A DNA stretch of 64,000 bases from Tubulanus polymorphus (GCF_964204645.1 NC_134030.1:17489110-17553109); one strand, 5' to 3'. Counted from the stretch's first letter, positions 43,412-54,140 are shown. Numbers and translations: made by a program. Notes: a model not told the origin generated them from the sequence alone.

Positions 43412-43815
43412 GGGTACTCACGTACGGTTAACCTGTGGTTATCACCGTACAGTCACGTACGGGTAACAACTTCGTACTTAAAACGGTATTAGCTACTAGG
43501 AACTCACGTCCGTCGTTAGTAGGGAACTCACGTACGGTTAACCTGTGGATATCACCGTACAGTCACTACAACAACTTCGTACTTAAAATGGTATTGGCTA
43601 CTAGGAACTCACGTACGGTGTGAGTAGGGAACTCACGTACGGTTAACCTGTGGAGATCACCGTACAGTCACCTACGGGTAACAGCTTCGTACCAAAATGG
43701 TATTGGCTACTAGGAACTCACGTACGGCGTTAGTGGGGAATTCACGTACGGTTAACCTGTGGAGATCACCGTACAGTCACGTACGGGTAACAATTACGTA
43801 CCTAAAATAGTATTG
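43412..43815. repeat. ~108-bp satellite with CGTACG words, four units
   Basis: ACTCACGTACGGTTAACCTG begins units at about 43416, 43526, 43631 and 43739 (spacing 105-110). Each has CACCGTACAGTCAC(G)TACGGGTAAC and a GGTATTGGCTACTAGGAACT segment. CGTACG palindromes occur two to three times per unit. Confidence 0.9.
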
Positions 43816-43986
43816 GCTGCTATATAATAGGCCTGCTTATAGACAAATGAATACCAGTAGGCTTTCTTAGCTTCCACACTTCACAACCGAACCAACTGAC
43901 CAACCAGTATATTTAGTCCCAGTACGCACCAACCGGCACAGGCCTAACACTGTTTGTCAACTGTGTGTACCGTTGTAGGCTATCGA

Positions 43987-44424
43987 AGTAATAGGGGTAA
44001 TGGGCTTTCAAGCCAAAGGTCGAACGGTCGAGCTCATTAAAAAACAAAACATTAAAAGTAATTTAAAACTATAATATATTTTCATAACCGTGTGCTTTTT
44101 ATATTATAACTAAATATTTATTCTAAGATATCAATAATTTAAATTTTGAATGCATATTGTATTAAATCACATGTATTGTATTAAATAATATTGTATTGGT
44201 CGCTCCGCTTCGCTGCCGCTCCGCTCCGCGACCAATTGATTTATTTACAATACACAAATTCATATAATCAAATATATTTTAATAATAATAATAATTATTC
44301 TATTATTCAACTGAAATACACACGGTTATGAAAATATATTATAGTTTTAAATTACTTTTAATATTTGTTTTTAATGAACTCGACCATTCAACCTTTAACC
44401 TGAAAGCCCATTACCCCTATTACT
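43987..44424. repeat. Left foldback terminus
   Basis: A 438-bp palindrome: AGTAATAGGGGTAATGGGCT...ACCGTGTG at 43987-44096 is inverse to CACACGGTTATG...AGCCCATTACCCCTATTACT ending at 44424. The loop region holds a GC-richer CGCTCCGCTTCGCTGCCGCT run around 44198-44232. Confidence 0.85.
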
Positions 44425-44640
44425 CTTAAAATAATAATATACATGAATAACATTTAAATTGACAGATTATTCAATATAAAAGTGTAAGCTCTTATAGAAT
44501 AGATATATAGATATATTTACAACATTATTTCAATATTCATATTTCTATGAGTTAGATTTTTAAACATTAAAAGTGTTAGTAAAGTGTGATTGAAATAATA
44601 CATGATATAAATCATTGAACTTCTAAAATCAATTTAGTAA
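44425..44640. repeat. Left inverted repeat of the element
   Basis: CTTATAGAATAGATATATAG, TAAAGTGTGATTGAAATAAT and ATGATATAAATCATTGAACT are found inverted at 55785-56000 with few changes. Confidence 0.9.
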
Positions 44641-44657
44641 AAAAATATGTATAATAA

Positions 44658-45332
44658 ATGGAACCAGAATAACCACAAACTATAAATATTACAAATAACA
44701 CTGGTGTCATAAACATATACTACAAGAAGTGTTCTAAGTGTGAATTAGATAAATTAGCTTTAACAGAATTTAGTAAGCGTAAGATTAGCAAAGATGGTTT
44801 TCAATATTGCTGTAAAACTTGCACTAAACTATATACCAAACAATATCGAGAAGATAATATAGAACATTATAATTATTATATGGCAGAATATATGAGAGTA
44901 AGATATCAAACAGATCTTAATTTTAGATTGAAACAATGTTTAAGATCTAGATTAACACAATTATTCAACAAAGAAACACATTCAGAAACACTATCTAATT
45001 TGTTGGGTTGTACAGATGAATTTCTCAAATCATGGATAATATATCAATTCGATGATAAAATGAATATAGATAATTATGGTGAATACTTTCATATTGATCA
45101 TGTGTTACCGATATCTAAATTTAACATGAATGATGAATACAATAAAAAACGTATTTGGGGTTGGAAAAATTTAAGACCTTTAGAAAAGAAGGAAAACATA
45201 ATTAAATCTAATAAACTAGATTTACAGTTATATTGAGAACAGTTAACAAAGGCAAAGAAATTTATTGATCAATGGAACAATGATCCAAATAATGAACAAT
45301 ACGTTGAGGAATTTGATACCAAGGATCCGAAA
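44658..45332 (+). pseudogene. HNH endonuclease with N-terminal zinc-binding module
   Basis: Reading from ATG 44658, codon 5 is TAA; a paralogous start at 52564 has a sense codon there. Beyond it the frame is open: a CxxC...CxxC module (KKCSKCE ... CKTCTK), then an HNH nuclease core with YFHIDHVLPISKF (the DH pair), WGWKNLRPLEKKENI. A TGA at 45234 is followed by about 30 further sense codons in the same frame with similar composition, ending at 45332. HNH proteins of this kind are homing- or replication-associated nucleases in large DNA viruses and Polinton relatives. The frame from 44880 is therefore only part of the gene. Confidence 0.8.
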
Positions 45333-45636
45333 TGACTTATCTGGACAGTTATAATTACTGCTCCTAATAGATAGACAATAGTAGTGAGATATTAAATAGA
45401 ATTCAAATAAAATATATTAAAAAAAACAATAACTTCAACTAGCCATTATTTCTATTTTATTTTTAATATTTTCTTTTTAAAAAAGAATACTTTATATCAC
45501 AAATAAAAAATACTAAAGAAACAATAACTAATACTAAAATTCTTTACCTTTAACTAAGCTAGTATTAATCTAAAGAGATACTGGTATCATTTTATAATAC
45601 TTATAATATTTTTCTTGTTAAATTTCTCTAATATAA

Positions 45637-46233
45637 ATGTCAAAGTAATCGAGTAAGAATAGTATTGATATTGAAAAAACATTAGATTATTTGGGCATAA
45701 GTGATAATAAGGATATTCCAACCAAAATTGAAAATAATATTCAAGTTAATTGTAATATAGATTATGAATACTACTTATATTGTAAACACCATCTTGAATT
45801 ACTAATTGCTGGTGGAAAATCTAAAGAGTTTTTAAATAGAATTATTACTTTTCAAGAATTAGATGCTATGAAACCAGATAAAGTAATAAAACATTTTAAG
45901 ATTTATGAAGAGTCAAGATTAGCTAGAATAAATGATTCTATTTCAGATGGTATTGTCAAATGTTACTCTAAGTTATGTAACCAGTTAATACCAATTAATG
46001 ATGAAAATAAATTATATAGTGATTTGAAAAATGACTATTTAGTTATGACTGAATTACAAAAATGGGTTGGTTATGTTTCATTTCAATTAGGATCGGTTAT
46101 GACATTAATTTCTACTGGTGTCATAACATTTTCGAACATCAAACCTATGGAATATAAATCAGGTAAGAATGAAACAGATGTACTACAACCAAACGCCGAA
46201 ACAGAAAATGAATCAGAACCAAACATTAACTAG
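45637..46233 (+). pseudogene. Unidentified element protein, early in-frame TAA
   Basis: ATG at 45637 is followed by TAA as codon 4, after which the frame is open to 46233 (about 195 codons). The protein is charged and helical, with a hydrophobic stretch GYVSFQLGSVMTLISTGVITF (residues ~145-165 from 45691) and a Glu/Asn-rich tail. Not recognised; position between HNH and integrase suggests a structural or membrane component. Without the TAA being read through, initiation would need a non-ATG codon near 45691. Confidence 0.6.
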
Positions 46234-46238
46234 AATAA

Positions 46239-46605
46239 ATGAGTGATGGAGTTAAGAAAAAGGTTAGATCTGAAAAACAAATTAAATGGGCAAGAGAATT
46301 AGGTAAAGATCTTCAGAATTAAAAAAGCTAAGAAAAGGAAATTAACTGATATAAATGAATCACAGACTTTATCTGATATTAATTCAAATAATAATCCATC
46401 TAATTCTTCTAATAGTGGAAGAAATAATTACTTATATATTACAATTGGATTAGTAACAGTTATTATATTATCCGGTGTAATACATAAATCAAAATTCAAA
46501 TCAGATGATAAATATGATTCCAATGACAATAAACCTATCATACCAGAAAATAAGTCAAATCATAAAGTCACTGAAACTAAATCTAAATTATTATTAATGG
46601 ATTAA
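46239..46605 (+). pseudogene. Small membrane protein, frameshifted
   Basis: Starts MSDGVKKKVRSEKQIKWARE, a basic head; after about 27 codons the frame must change by one base near 46320 to reach a Ser/Asn-rich linker, one membrane helix (YLYITIGLVTVIILSGVI) and a polar tail ending 46605. Basic head plus single helix is common for small virion proteins of Polintons; no specific homologue recognised. Confidence 0.5.
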
Positions 46606-46611
46606 AATAAG

Positions 46612-47703
46612 ATGAAAAAAGGACAATATTTAAGAGAGTTATATTACAACCCAGAAAGTGAAGTATCATATTCTAACGTTTCAGAATTATGGAATAAAAT
46701 TAAATCTGATAATGAAAATGGTGATATAAAATATAGTGAATTGGAATCATGGTTACAAAATCAACCAACATATCAAATCCACAAGAAAATGGATAAAACT
46801 TATTTAACAAGAAAAGTTATGGTTTCATATATTGATCAACAATGGCAAGCAGATTTAATTGACATGAAGAACTTAGAGGAATACAACAAAGGATATTTCT
46901 GGATACTGAATGTTATAAACATATTCAGTAGATACGCATGGTCAATTCCAATCAAAAATAAAACTGGAATAGAAGTGACAAATGCTTTTAAATCTATATT
47001 TAAAGAAGCTATTCCAGATAAGATACAATTTGATGAAGGTAAGGAATTTTATAACAAACATTTCAAAATACTATTATCTGATAACGATGTAGATTATTTT
47101 TCAACACACTCAGATAAAAAAGCATCTATTATAGAAAGATTTAATAAAACATTGAAATCTAGAATGTGGAAATATTTTACTGCTAATGAAACATATAAAT
47201 ATATCGATGTATTAGATGATTTAGTGAAAGGTTATAATAATTCTAAACATAGTTCTATAAATATGAAACCTATACAAGCTAGAAAAGAAGATAATTCAGA
47301 AATAGTTTGGAATAATTTATATGGAGCATTTGTTACACATGATTTCGGAGAACTTAAATTTAAGATAGGACAACACGTTAGAATATCTAAATATAGAAAA
47401 ACATTTTATAAAGGTTATACCCCTAATTTTACAGAAGAAATATTTAAGATTAAAAAGATAATATTAACTAAACCTTTTGTTTATAAATTAGAAGATCTAA
47501 AAGATGAAGAAATATTAGGTTATTTCTATGAACAAAAATTATCACTTGTACCAAATCCAGATGAAATTGAATACAAAATAGAAAAAGTATTGAAATCAAA
47601 AATTCTTAAAGGAAAAAAGTATTCTTTGGTGAAATATAAAGGATATGATGATAAATTTAATAAATGGATTTTATCTAGTAAAATTAAAAGAATAAATGAA
47701 TAA
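46612..47703 (+). CDS. Polinton-type integrase with chromodomain
   Basis: 363 residues, intact. A retroviral-type DDE integrase core: D81 (QQWQADLID), D141 (IQFDEGKEF), E175 (SIIERFNKT), giving a D-59-D-33-E spacing. An N-terminal helical region with ELESWLQNQPTYQIHKK precedes it and resembles that of Polinton integrases. The C-terminus (about 316-360) is a chromodomain (EYKIEKVLKSK ... YSLVKYKGY ... KWI), which can guide integration to histone-methylated chromatin. The gene stops 8 bases into the next frame, so the two overlap. It is the best-preserved gene of the element. Confidence 0.93.
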   Translation: MKKGQYLRELYYNPESEVSYSNVSELWNKIKSDNENGDIKYSELESWLQNQPTYQIHKKMDKTYLTRKVMVSYIDQQWQADLIDMKNLEEYNKGYFWILNVINIFSRYAWSIPIKNKTGIEVTNAFKSIFKEAIPDKIQFDEGKEFYNKHFKILLSDNDVDYFSTHSDKKASIIERFNKTLKSRMWKYFTANETYKYIDVLDDLVKGYNNSKHSSINMKPIQARKEDNSEIVWNNLYGAFVTHDFGELKFKIGQHVRISKYRKTFYKGYTPNFTEEIFKIKKIILTKPFVYKLEDLKDEEILGYFYEQKLSLVPNPDEIEYKIEKVLKSKILKGKKYSLVKYKGYDDKFNKWILSSKIKRINE

Positions 47704-48307
47704 AGATTTATTTATATTCGAACCGCATAATATGTTAGTTACTGGAGTAACCAATTGTGGTAAAACACATTTCATATTAGACTTGTTAGAAACTATTTAT
47801 AAGAATCATTTTGATAATATAATATTATTCTGTCCTACTTATGAAATGAATAAAATGTATAATATAGATATAGTTAAGATAAAAAAGTTTATTATATTAA
47901 ATCCTTAAACAGTAAAAGAAAATTTAGATAATTGTATAAAAATAGCAATTGATACTTATAAAGGATCAAATACATTATTCATTATAGATGATTGCGCAAA
48001 TTTACATGATTCAAAAGTTAGAGAAAGTGAGTTATGTTATCTAGCTTTCTCTGGGAGACATTTTGGGATAACAACATGGGTTTTAAATCAAAAATATAAT
48101 TCAATTGTTAAAGACTTTAGGGAGAATATAAGATTTCTAGTTTTATTTTATAACAAAGATAGAAAATCTATGCAACAATCATTGGAAGAAAATCAAATTA
48201 TACCTACTGAGTTACATGATAAATATATGAATAAATTAAAGAATAATAAAGGTTCAAAATTATTACTGAGATTACAATTTCCATATGAATATAAATTTAT
48301 AAAATAA
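47696..48307 (+). pseudogene. A32-like genome-packaging ATPase, one in-frame TAA
   Basis: N-terminal P-loop TGVTNCGKTHF at residues ~16-26, then LFCPTYEMNKM. A TAA at 47906 interrupts; the same frame continues with Walker B (TLFIIDDCANL), the conserved GRHFGITTWVLNQ sensor region and a QFPYEYKFIK end at 48307. Length (~203 codons) and motif order fit FtsK/HerA-type packaging ATPases of Polintons, adintoviruses and nucleocytoplasmic DNA viruses. Overlaps the integrase gene by 8 bases, so the two are probably expressed together. Confidence 0.85.
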
Positions 48308-48700
48308 CTATTTGTATACCTATGTATTAGATACCCTATTAGATACCCTAATACCTGATACCCTATAAGATACCCTATTAGATACCTTAAATACTTAAAA
48401 CCCCCTTTTTTTAAAATAAATATTATTTATACAATTTTCAACCAATTTATTTTTATTTTTTCAACTAATATATGAATAAGTTTGAAAATAATAAAGGTTA
48501 TTTATTATTACTGAGGTTTCAATTTCCATATGAATATAAGTTTATAAAATAAGATATTTTATGTATTAGATTGTATTAGATTGTATTAGATATGTATTAG
48601 ATACCTTAAATACCTTAAATACTTAAAACCCCCTTTTTTATTTACTATTATTTTATACAATTTTCAACAAATATTATTTGTGTTAAATATAATTAATATC
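48308..48700. repeat. Duplicated gene end and TATTAGATACCC repeats
   Basis: Two clusters of (T)ATTAGATACC words (about 48325-48400 and 48560-48620), each ending CTTAAAACCCCCTTTTTT. Between them, at about 48477-48551, is a second copy of the last ~70 bases of the ATPase gene (FQFPYEYKFIK plus stop). A tandem duplication of gene end plus repeat explains the layout. Confidence 0.8.
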
Positions 48701-49576
48701 TTAATCACTTTCACTATCAGACCCTAACAATCTATTCAAATGCTCTACCGAATCTACATCAATAGTTGTTTTATTTTTATACTTTTTCATCCTTTCTACC
48801 GCATCATCAATAGTTTCTTCTTTATGTTTCATAGAATCTTTATTATCAATATGCTTATCTGTAACTATATCACCATGTGGGTGCCATACGGCACCATTTT
48901 CATAATTATCTTTATTAGTGTTTGCTCCTAATATTTCATTTACAGTGTTTGCTCCTAATATTCCATAAGCATCGGTTAAATCTAATTCATCTTTATTAGG
49001 CGTTGCTAATAATAAATCTTCATATAATTCTTTACCATTTACTTTTTTATTTGAAACATATCTAAATGGGTGTTCTATAAATTCTCTTTTACCAACACGT
49101 TCTATAACATTATTTATATGTACCTTTGTATTCATATGTTTATTCCAATTTGATGGAGCGTTTGAAAATTCACCTTTAAAATAATCACAATAATTTCTAT
49201 TTTCACTAACATTTAATATTATTGCATTATTATATGTAGAAGGTATTACATTATTAGATGTAGAAGGTATTACATTATTAGATGTAGTAGGTATTACATT
49301 ATTAGATGTAGAAGGTATTACATTATTAGATGTAGTAGGTATTACATTATTAGATGTAGTAGGTATTACATTATTAGATGTAGAAGGTATTACATTACTT
49401 AAATTATCAACAACACCACTTTGATCATTATCGATTTCTATTAGTTTAGTTCTATAAATTTTGAAAATAGGATAAAATATCAAAGCTATATTACAAGGTA
49501 TTACATAATATAAACCATCATTATTTTCATGTGTATCGATGTATGGAATATGTTTATATACTTTACCTCCTTCCAT
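48701..49576 (-). CDS. Element protein with VIP(S/T)TSNN repeats and zinc-finger-like motif
   Basis: 291 codons, intact. N-terminal part has a hydrophobic stretch (YYVIPCNIALIFYPIFKIY), then about eight copies of an 8-residue NNVIPSTS/NNVIPTTS repeat (24-bp DNA unit, 49225-49400), then a degenerate C2H2 finger (YCDYFKGEFSNAPSNWNKHMNTKVH) and an acidic C-terminus (DSVEHLNRLLGSDSESD). I do not recognise a family. The first convergent gene after the ATPase, it starts the minus-strand set with the capsid-like protein. Confidence 0.65.
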   Translation of the reverse strand: MEGGKVYKHIPYIDTHENNDGLYYVIPCNIALIFYPIFKIYRTKLIEIDNDQSGVVDNLSNVIPSTSNNVIPTTSNNVIPTTSNNVIPSTSNNVIPTTSNNVIPSTSNNVIPSTYNNAIILNVSENRNYCDYFKGEFSNAPSNWNKHMNTKVHINNVIERVGKREFIEHPFRYVSNKKVNGKELYEDLLLATPNKDELDLTDAYGILGANTVNEILGANTNKDNYENGAVWHPHGDIVTDKHIDNKDSMKHKEETIDDAVERMKKYKNKTTIDVDSVEHLNRLLGSDSESD

Positions 49577-49609
49577 TTATTATATAAATTTTTATTAAAG
49601 TTAAAATTT

Positions 49610-50860
49610 TAATACATAACACTATTCAATTGAGAATTTACCATATTTAATTGCGCGTCAGATATAATATAAATATGCATTTTGAAATTTAGGCTTCCTT
49701 TTTTCTTTGTCATGAATAATTGTATTCCATCTTTAGTGTTTTTGTAATTTTTTTCCAGAACCATGTAATGAATTATCCTCTGTTGTTCTAAAATCTAACC
49801 ATAATGCATATTTATTGCCGGTATAATAATCAATTTGATTAATATAACAATTTTCAGATGATTTCACTTTTTCATTCATAAAATGTTTTCTAATTTTTGG
49901 CCATTGATCAATCATTCTCATTCCTTGACAAAATATTTTATTTGCTATTCCTTCGATAGTTATTTCTACTTTTGTTATTTCAGGATTATAATACTTATCA
50001 ACCTGTATTGCACCATTAGAATATGTTGCAATGGTAAAAAATATTAATATACCTTTAATAGATCTTCTAGGGAAGTTAATATTCTCATTAATAATTTCAT
50101 CATTTGCATTAATAGTTACAGTTTTAAATTTATCAATATAATCATATAATAATGAAAATCCTTGATTGTATTTAGTTTGAATTATACTTTCATAAATATT
50201 TTCATCAGTTACTGTATCATATTCTAAACATATATTCGATAATTTATAACCCATATCTTTAACAACGCTAGATAATACAATTTCATTTACAGGAGCAAAT
50301 GTTATTTCGAATATAACATCTTCTTGAATTGCATATTTATATAAAGGTGCATTATTATTTATCAATTCAAAGTCTAATGGAATTTTATATTTGCTTCCAT
50401 AAATCTTTTTTATCAAATTATCTGCCGTACGATTTACTATTGCGTCATTAGCTCCTGATCTTAATTTATTTTGGTTTTCTGATTGGGTTCCTTGAAATAT
50501 CATATTATTTCTATTTTCTTTAGTTAACCATAAATCTTTATAATGCATAAATAAATTATAATCATCTAATGAGAAAACTGTTTCTGGGCCAATCTTTATT
50601 GTTAATTTTTTAATCAAATATCTTCCAACATTATCGACAACATAATTATTATTATTACCGGTTACTTTTATATCGGCTGATAAATAAATACTATTTGGAA
50701 CATAAAAATTATTTTGTGTTAATCGAGGGATTCTAACATATAAAGTTTCATCAGGATTAATATTTGAAGGGTTATGAGTAATTATATGATGTGATCTTTC
50801 TGCTTTAATAGCATTAGATATTCTATGATTCTTAGAAGGACTTATACAACTCCCACTCAT
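49610..50860 (-). pseudogene. Candidate major capsid protein (F54H12.2-like), 3' frameshift
   Basis: The frame from 50860 gives 375 residues. The start region with YVRIPRLTQNNFYVPNSIYL, DNVGRYLIKKLTIKIG and DLWLTKENRNNMIFQG resembles the F54H12.2-like proteins found in Polinton relatives, which are double-jelly-roll capsid proteins. The reading frame stops at 49733, after a short A-run, while one frame over the coding continues about 40 residues to 49610 with ISDAQLNM, the usual end of this family. So one indel near 49750-49760 truncates it. Role inferred: virion shell. Confidence 0.7.
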
Positions 50861-50879
50861 TTATTTAACAAAAAAATTA

Positions 50880-51623
50880 ATTATTTATTTATGATCATGT
50901 TTACTAATCCAAAAATAATAGCACTTACAACTGTAATTAAAAATAAAATAATATGTTCAGCAGCAAAGTTAATAATGTTTCCTGCAGATTTCAATATAAA
51001 ACCAACAATTGATGCAATAATTCCTGGTAATGCTGCAGTAGATTTTTTAGATAGTTCCCATAAATATATTGCTAATTTCTTTAAACCATCCTTAACTTTA
51101 TCTTGTATAGAATTATTATCATTCGGGGGTTATCTGGTTTATTGGGAGTAGGAGTAGATTTCAGTGAATTTGATATAGCTAAACAAATTGTTGTTAATAA
51201 CATAGTTACAGCTGTTAGAATTGACAGAATTGTTTCAAACTTAAATAATAAATTTATTCTATCTTTGAGTGATATGTCAGAATTTGGTTTTAGTATTAAC
51301 TCTTTAACAACAACTTTTAATCTATTAATATAATAATCATATGATTTTAATAATAATTTCATTTTTTCTTTCTGAAATTCTATGTTATATTCTAAATCAT
51401 CAATTTCTTTTTCTAAATATGCATTTCTTTTTTTAGATTCAATTTCTTCAATAACTTTAAATTCTCTATCTAATTTTAATTGTTCTAATTCTTTTCTGGT
51501 GTCAAATAATTTATTTTCTAAAGGTTTAATTTTATTATATCTAATATGTTTTTCGCGCGCAATTTTATCAGCTTCATTTCGTACACTTACTATTTCTCTA
51601 ATTGTTTTTTTTTGAAAACATAC
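50880..51623 (-). pseudogene. Coiled-coil membrane protein, frameshift at a G5 run
   Basis: From MVCFQKKT (51623) a long charged coiled coil (KIAREKHIRYNKIKPLENKL ... ) leads to a membrane helix (FETILSILTAVTMLLTTICLA). Near 51121 a five-base G run (plus strand) marks a frame change; the shifted frame continues with LAIYLWELSKKSTAALPGII and a second hydrophobic end (HIILFLITVVSAIIFGL) to 50880. The upstream 15 codons back to 51668 derive from the inverted repeat and are unlikely to be coding. Possibly a minor virion or membrane component; not recognised. Confidence 0.55.
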
Positions 51624-51709
51624 CATACTTAGTAAAGTGTGATTGAAATAATACATGATATAAATCATTGAACTTCTGAAATCAATTTAAAAAAAAAATT
51701 AGTATTAAA

Positions 51710-52545
51710 ATGGAAGCAAATAAGTACTACTGTCCAACATGTAATATCAATATAGATAAATCCCAAAAAGCAAGACACAATAAAACTAATACACATTTAG
51801 AGAATAAATTGAAACTAGAATATGAAGATGATATATTAAAAACTAAATTAGATGAATTAAAGAATGAAAAAGAAACATATAAATGTGATACATGTAATCA
51901 ATCATTCAGTGATAAAAGATATTATAAAGAACATTTAAAATCTAAAAGTCATATTAGAAATAAGCATAATGATAACTTATTTTCATTATTTAACATAAAA
52001 AACTATATGTCAGCAACAAATTTAGTGTGTGGAAGACAATATAAAATTGATAATATTTCTATAATCAATCAAATATTATCAAATGAAGCATATTTAATTA
52101 TTGAACTGATAGATAATGGAATCAAAAATCCTAACATATTTAATACAGTTTTAAATCATAAAGGAACTTTAGATGAAAAAATTATAAATATTCTTGAAAC
52201 TCCTTTCAATGAAAGAAATGATGATTTACTACTTTCTAGAGGTTACAATAATTTGATTAACTTAAGAATCGAAAAAAGACAATTATATTATTAAAATTTT
52301 GATGATAAACCAATTATCTATAATGAAAATTCATCAAATATTGGTATTCAACGTGAATTAGATAATAATAATTCTTATAAAGATATTGGAATTCAATGTA
52401 ATTTAGATGATGAAATTGTTGCGCCTAAATATATAATCCTAATGAAAGCGTTTTATGTAATTGTGGAAAATATTATACTCGAGGCAATAAATCACACCAT
52501 CTCAAATCAAAATATCATAACTCCAAATATGGAAATCAATTTTAA
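51710..52545 (+). pseudogene. C2H2 zinc-finger protein of the element
   Basis: MEANKYYCPTCNINIDKSQK opens with a C2H2 finger (CPTC...H...H), followed by an acidic linker and a second finger YKCDTCNQSFSDKRYYKEH. A conserved NQILSNEAYLIIELIDN / TPFNERNDD region follows, shared with the relic at 4.0-4.5 kb. TAA at 52292 interrupts, with homologous coding continuing in the same frame and then, after a 2-base insertion near 52425, a C-terminal CNCGKYYTRGNKSHH finger. Likely a DNA-binding or regulatory protein of the element. Confidence 0.75.
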
Positions 52546-52563
52546 TAAAAATATGTATTATAA

Positions 52564-52791
52564 ATGGAGCCGGAACAATCACAAGCTATAAATAAAAACA
52601 ATAATGGTGGTATAAAGATATACCATAAGAAATGTAATAAGTGTGAATTGAATAAATCATTAACAGAATTTCAAAAAAATAAAACTAAAAAAGATGGCAG
52701 ACAAACATATTACAAAAGCTGTACTAAACTATACAATAACAAATTTCTTGAAAATAATCCAATAAGGGTAAAAAAATATTTTAAAGCGTAA
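52564..52791 (+). pseudogene. N-terminal half of HNH-type gene
   Basis: 75 codons starting MEPEQSQAINKNN with the CxxC...C zinc module (KKCNKCELNKSLTEFQ ... YKSCTK), similar to the start of the gene at 44658. The nuclease half is missing: the frame ends soon after NNPIRVKKYFKA. Intact as a short frame, so it could be expressed as a zinc-module-only protein. Confidence 0.7.
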
Positions 52792-52855
52792 GGTTTCAGC
52801 GAACTCTAACTCTTTTTTGAATTTTAACCTATTTTAATAAAAATTTGATATATAA

Positions 52856-53248
52856 ATGTGCACAAGATTAATTAAAGTTCCCGCGAAAGACATAAATAAT
52901 AAATATATAAATTCAATATTATATTATTTAACTGTTAACAATAATTTAACAGATATTTCTGGAGTAAATATAAATAAGTATTATAAATCTGAAAATAATG
53001 AATTAATTGAAACATCAGATATATTTTGCGATAATATAATGCTATATAAAATCATGTTAGAAAAAGAAATTATTAAAGAAAATAGAACAACTTTTCTAAG
53101 CGTTAATCAGAGAAAGATAACCCATTATCTAATAAATAAAAATCAACAGAATATTAAATCAATTATTATGCTTACGGGTTTATTTTCTTTTTCAATTTAT
53201 AGTATAAAACAGTTGTTAGAATTCTATGATTGTTGTAAAATTAGATAA
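52856..53248 (+). pseudogene. Chimeric copy of 130-codon element gene
   Basis: The first 87 codons (MCTRLIKVPAKDINN ... NQRKITHY) match the minus-strand gene at 54626. At the inverted-repeat boundary (53117) the reading runs into unrelated spacer sequence and ends LLEFYDCCKIR. The minus-strand version is more likely the original. Confidence 0.7.
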
Positions 53249-53276
53249 ACTGAATTAATAGAAAATATAAATTAAT

Positions 53277-54140
53277 CTATAAATCTGCATCTAATTTATA
53301 TAAAGGTTTAGATTTTATATTGTATCTCTTTTTTAAAGTTGTAAAATTAATTCCTGTTTCACGTAATTTAAATCTAAATATAAATTTATTCAGTACTGTA
53401 AACATTGAATTAGTTGAAGATATAACAGTTGCTCCTTCAGTTTTAATACATTTTTTTTGCTTCAATAATAAATTCTGATTTATCATCATTTTGATTAATT
53501 GTTAGGTATAAACACGGGATATTCTTAATTGTAAACATTGATAAAATAAGTAAAAAGGAGGACTCTTCAATATTTTTACTTATCCTAGATTTATATCCTA
53601 TAAATTCCCTTGCTAATAAATCACCATAATAACAGAAATAAAAGCATTTTTCAATCAAGTCATAAATACATACAGTCTGTTGAACCTCATCAAATAATGA
53701 TTTAAGTTGTAAATATGCAGGTGAATAGTAAATATTTTCTTTCTTTAAGTATTGTTTTATTTTTCCCATCACTTTTAATCCTCTTTTAAATGAAATACTT
53801 GTTTTTTCAATTCTAATTAATCCTGTTTCAATTGATTTTTCAAATGATTCTTTTAACCTCTCTTGATAGCAATTTATGTAACTCATTAAATTTGAACCGA
53901 AATTTTTATTTACACCTGGAGATTTGAATTGACATGCTGTTTTATATAGATCTTTATTTTATCATCCTTATGTAATGCTGAAACACAACTATTGGAGAAT
54001 TCTTTAAGAACTTTATATTTTCTATTTTCGAACATTGATTTTATTTCATCTGAATTAAATGATCCTTTAAAATCTTGTGTCACATCTACATCTAATATAT
54101 TGTAGTTTTTTTCAATTAATAATTGTTCAATATTATCCAT
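53277..54140 (-). pseudogene. Central element gene, possible replication protein, frameshifted
   Basis: Three frames in a row on the minus strand (54140-53910, 53886-53443, 53489-53277) read as parts of one ~285-codon gene, broken near 53935-53945 and at an A/T run near 53448-53456. Words such as LDVDVTQDFKGSFNSDEI, KIYIK and ETGLIRIEKTSISF look like a conserved enzyme-type fold. The pattern recalls replication-initiator-like proteins, but no catalytic motif can be named with certainty. It is the only gene in the unique spacer of the inverted duplication and so the only large non-virion candidate for replication in an element lacking polymerase B. Confidence 0.45.

Larger units (their letters stand above)
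51630..53117 (+). repeat. Internal inverted duplication, left arm
   Basis: About 1.49 kb matching 54365-55849 in inverse orientation: the zinc-finger gene, the truncated HNH-like gene and the start of a 130-codon gene all occur in both arms. The spacer is about 1.25 kb. Confidence 0.9.

Noticed and set aside
45637-52294. Alternative genetic code (TAA as sense) in the Polinton-like element
   Set aside because: TAA also terminates genes at their expected ends in the same element, and TGA and indels break other frames; decay explains it more simply. Kept only as a finding to test.
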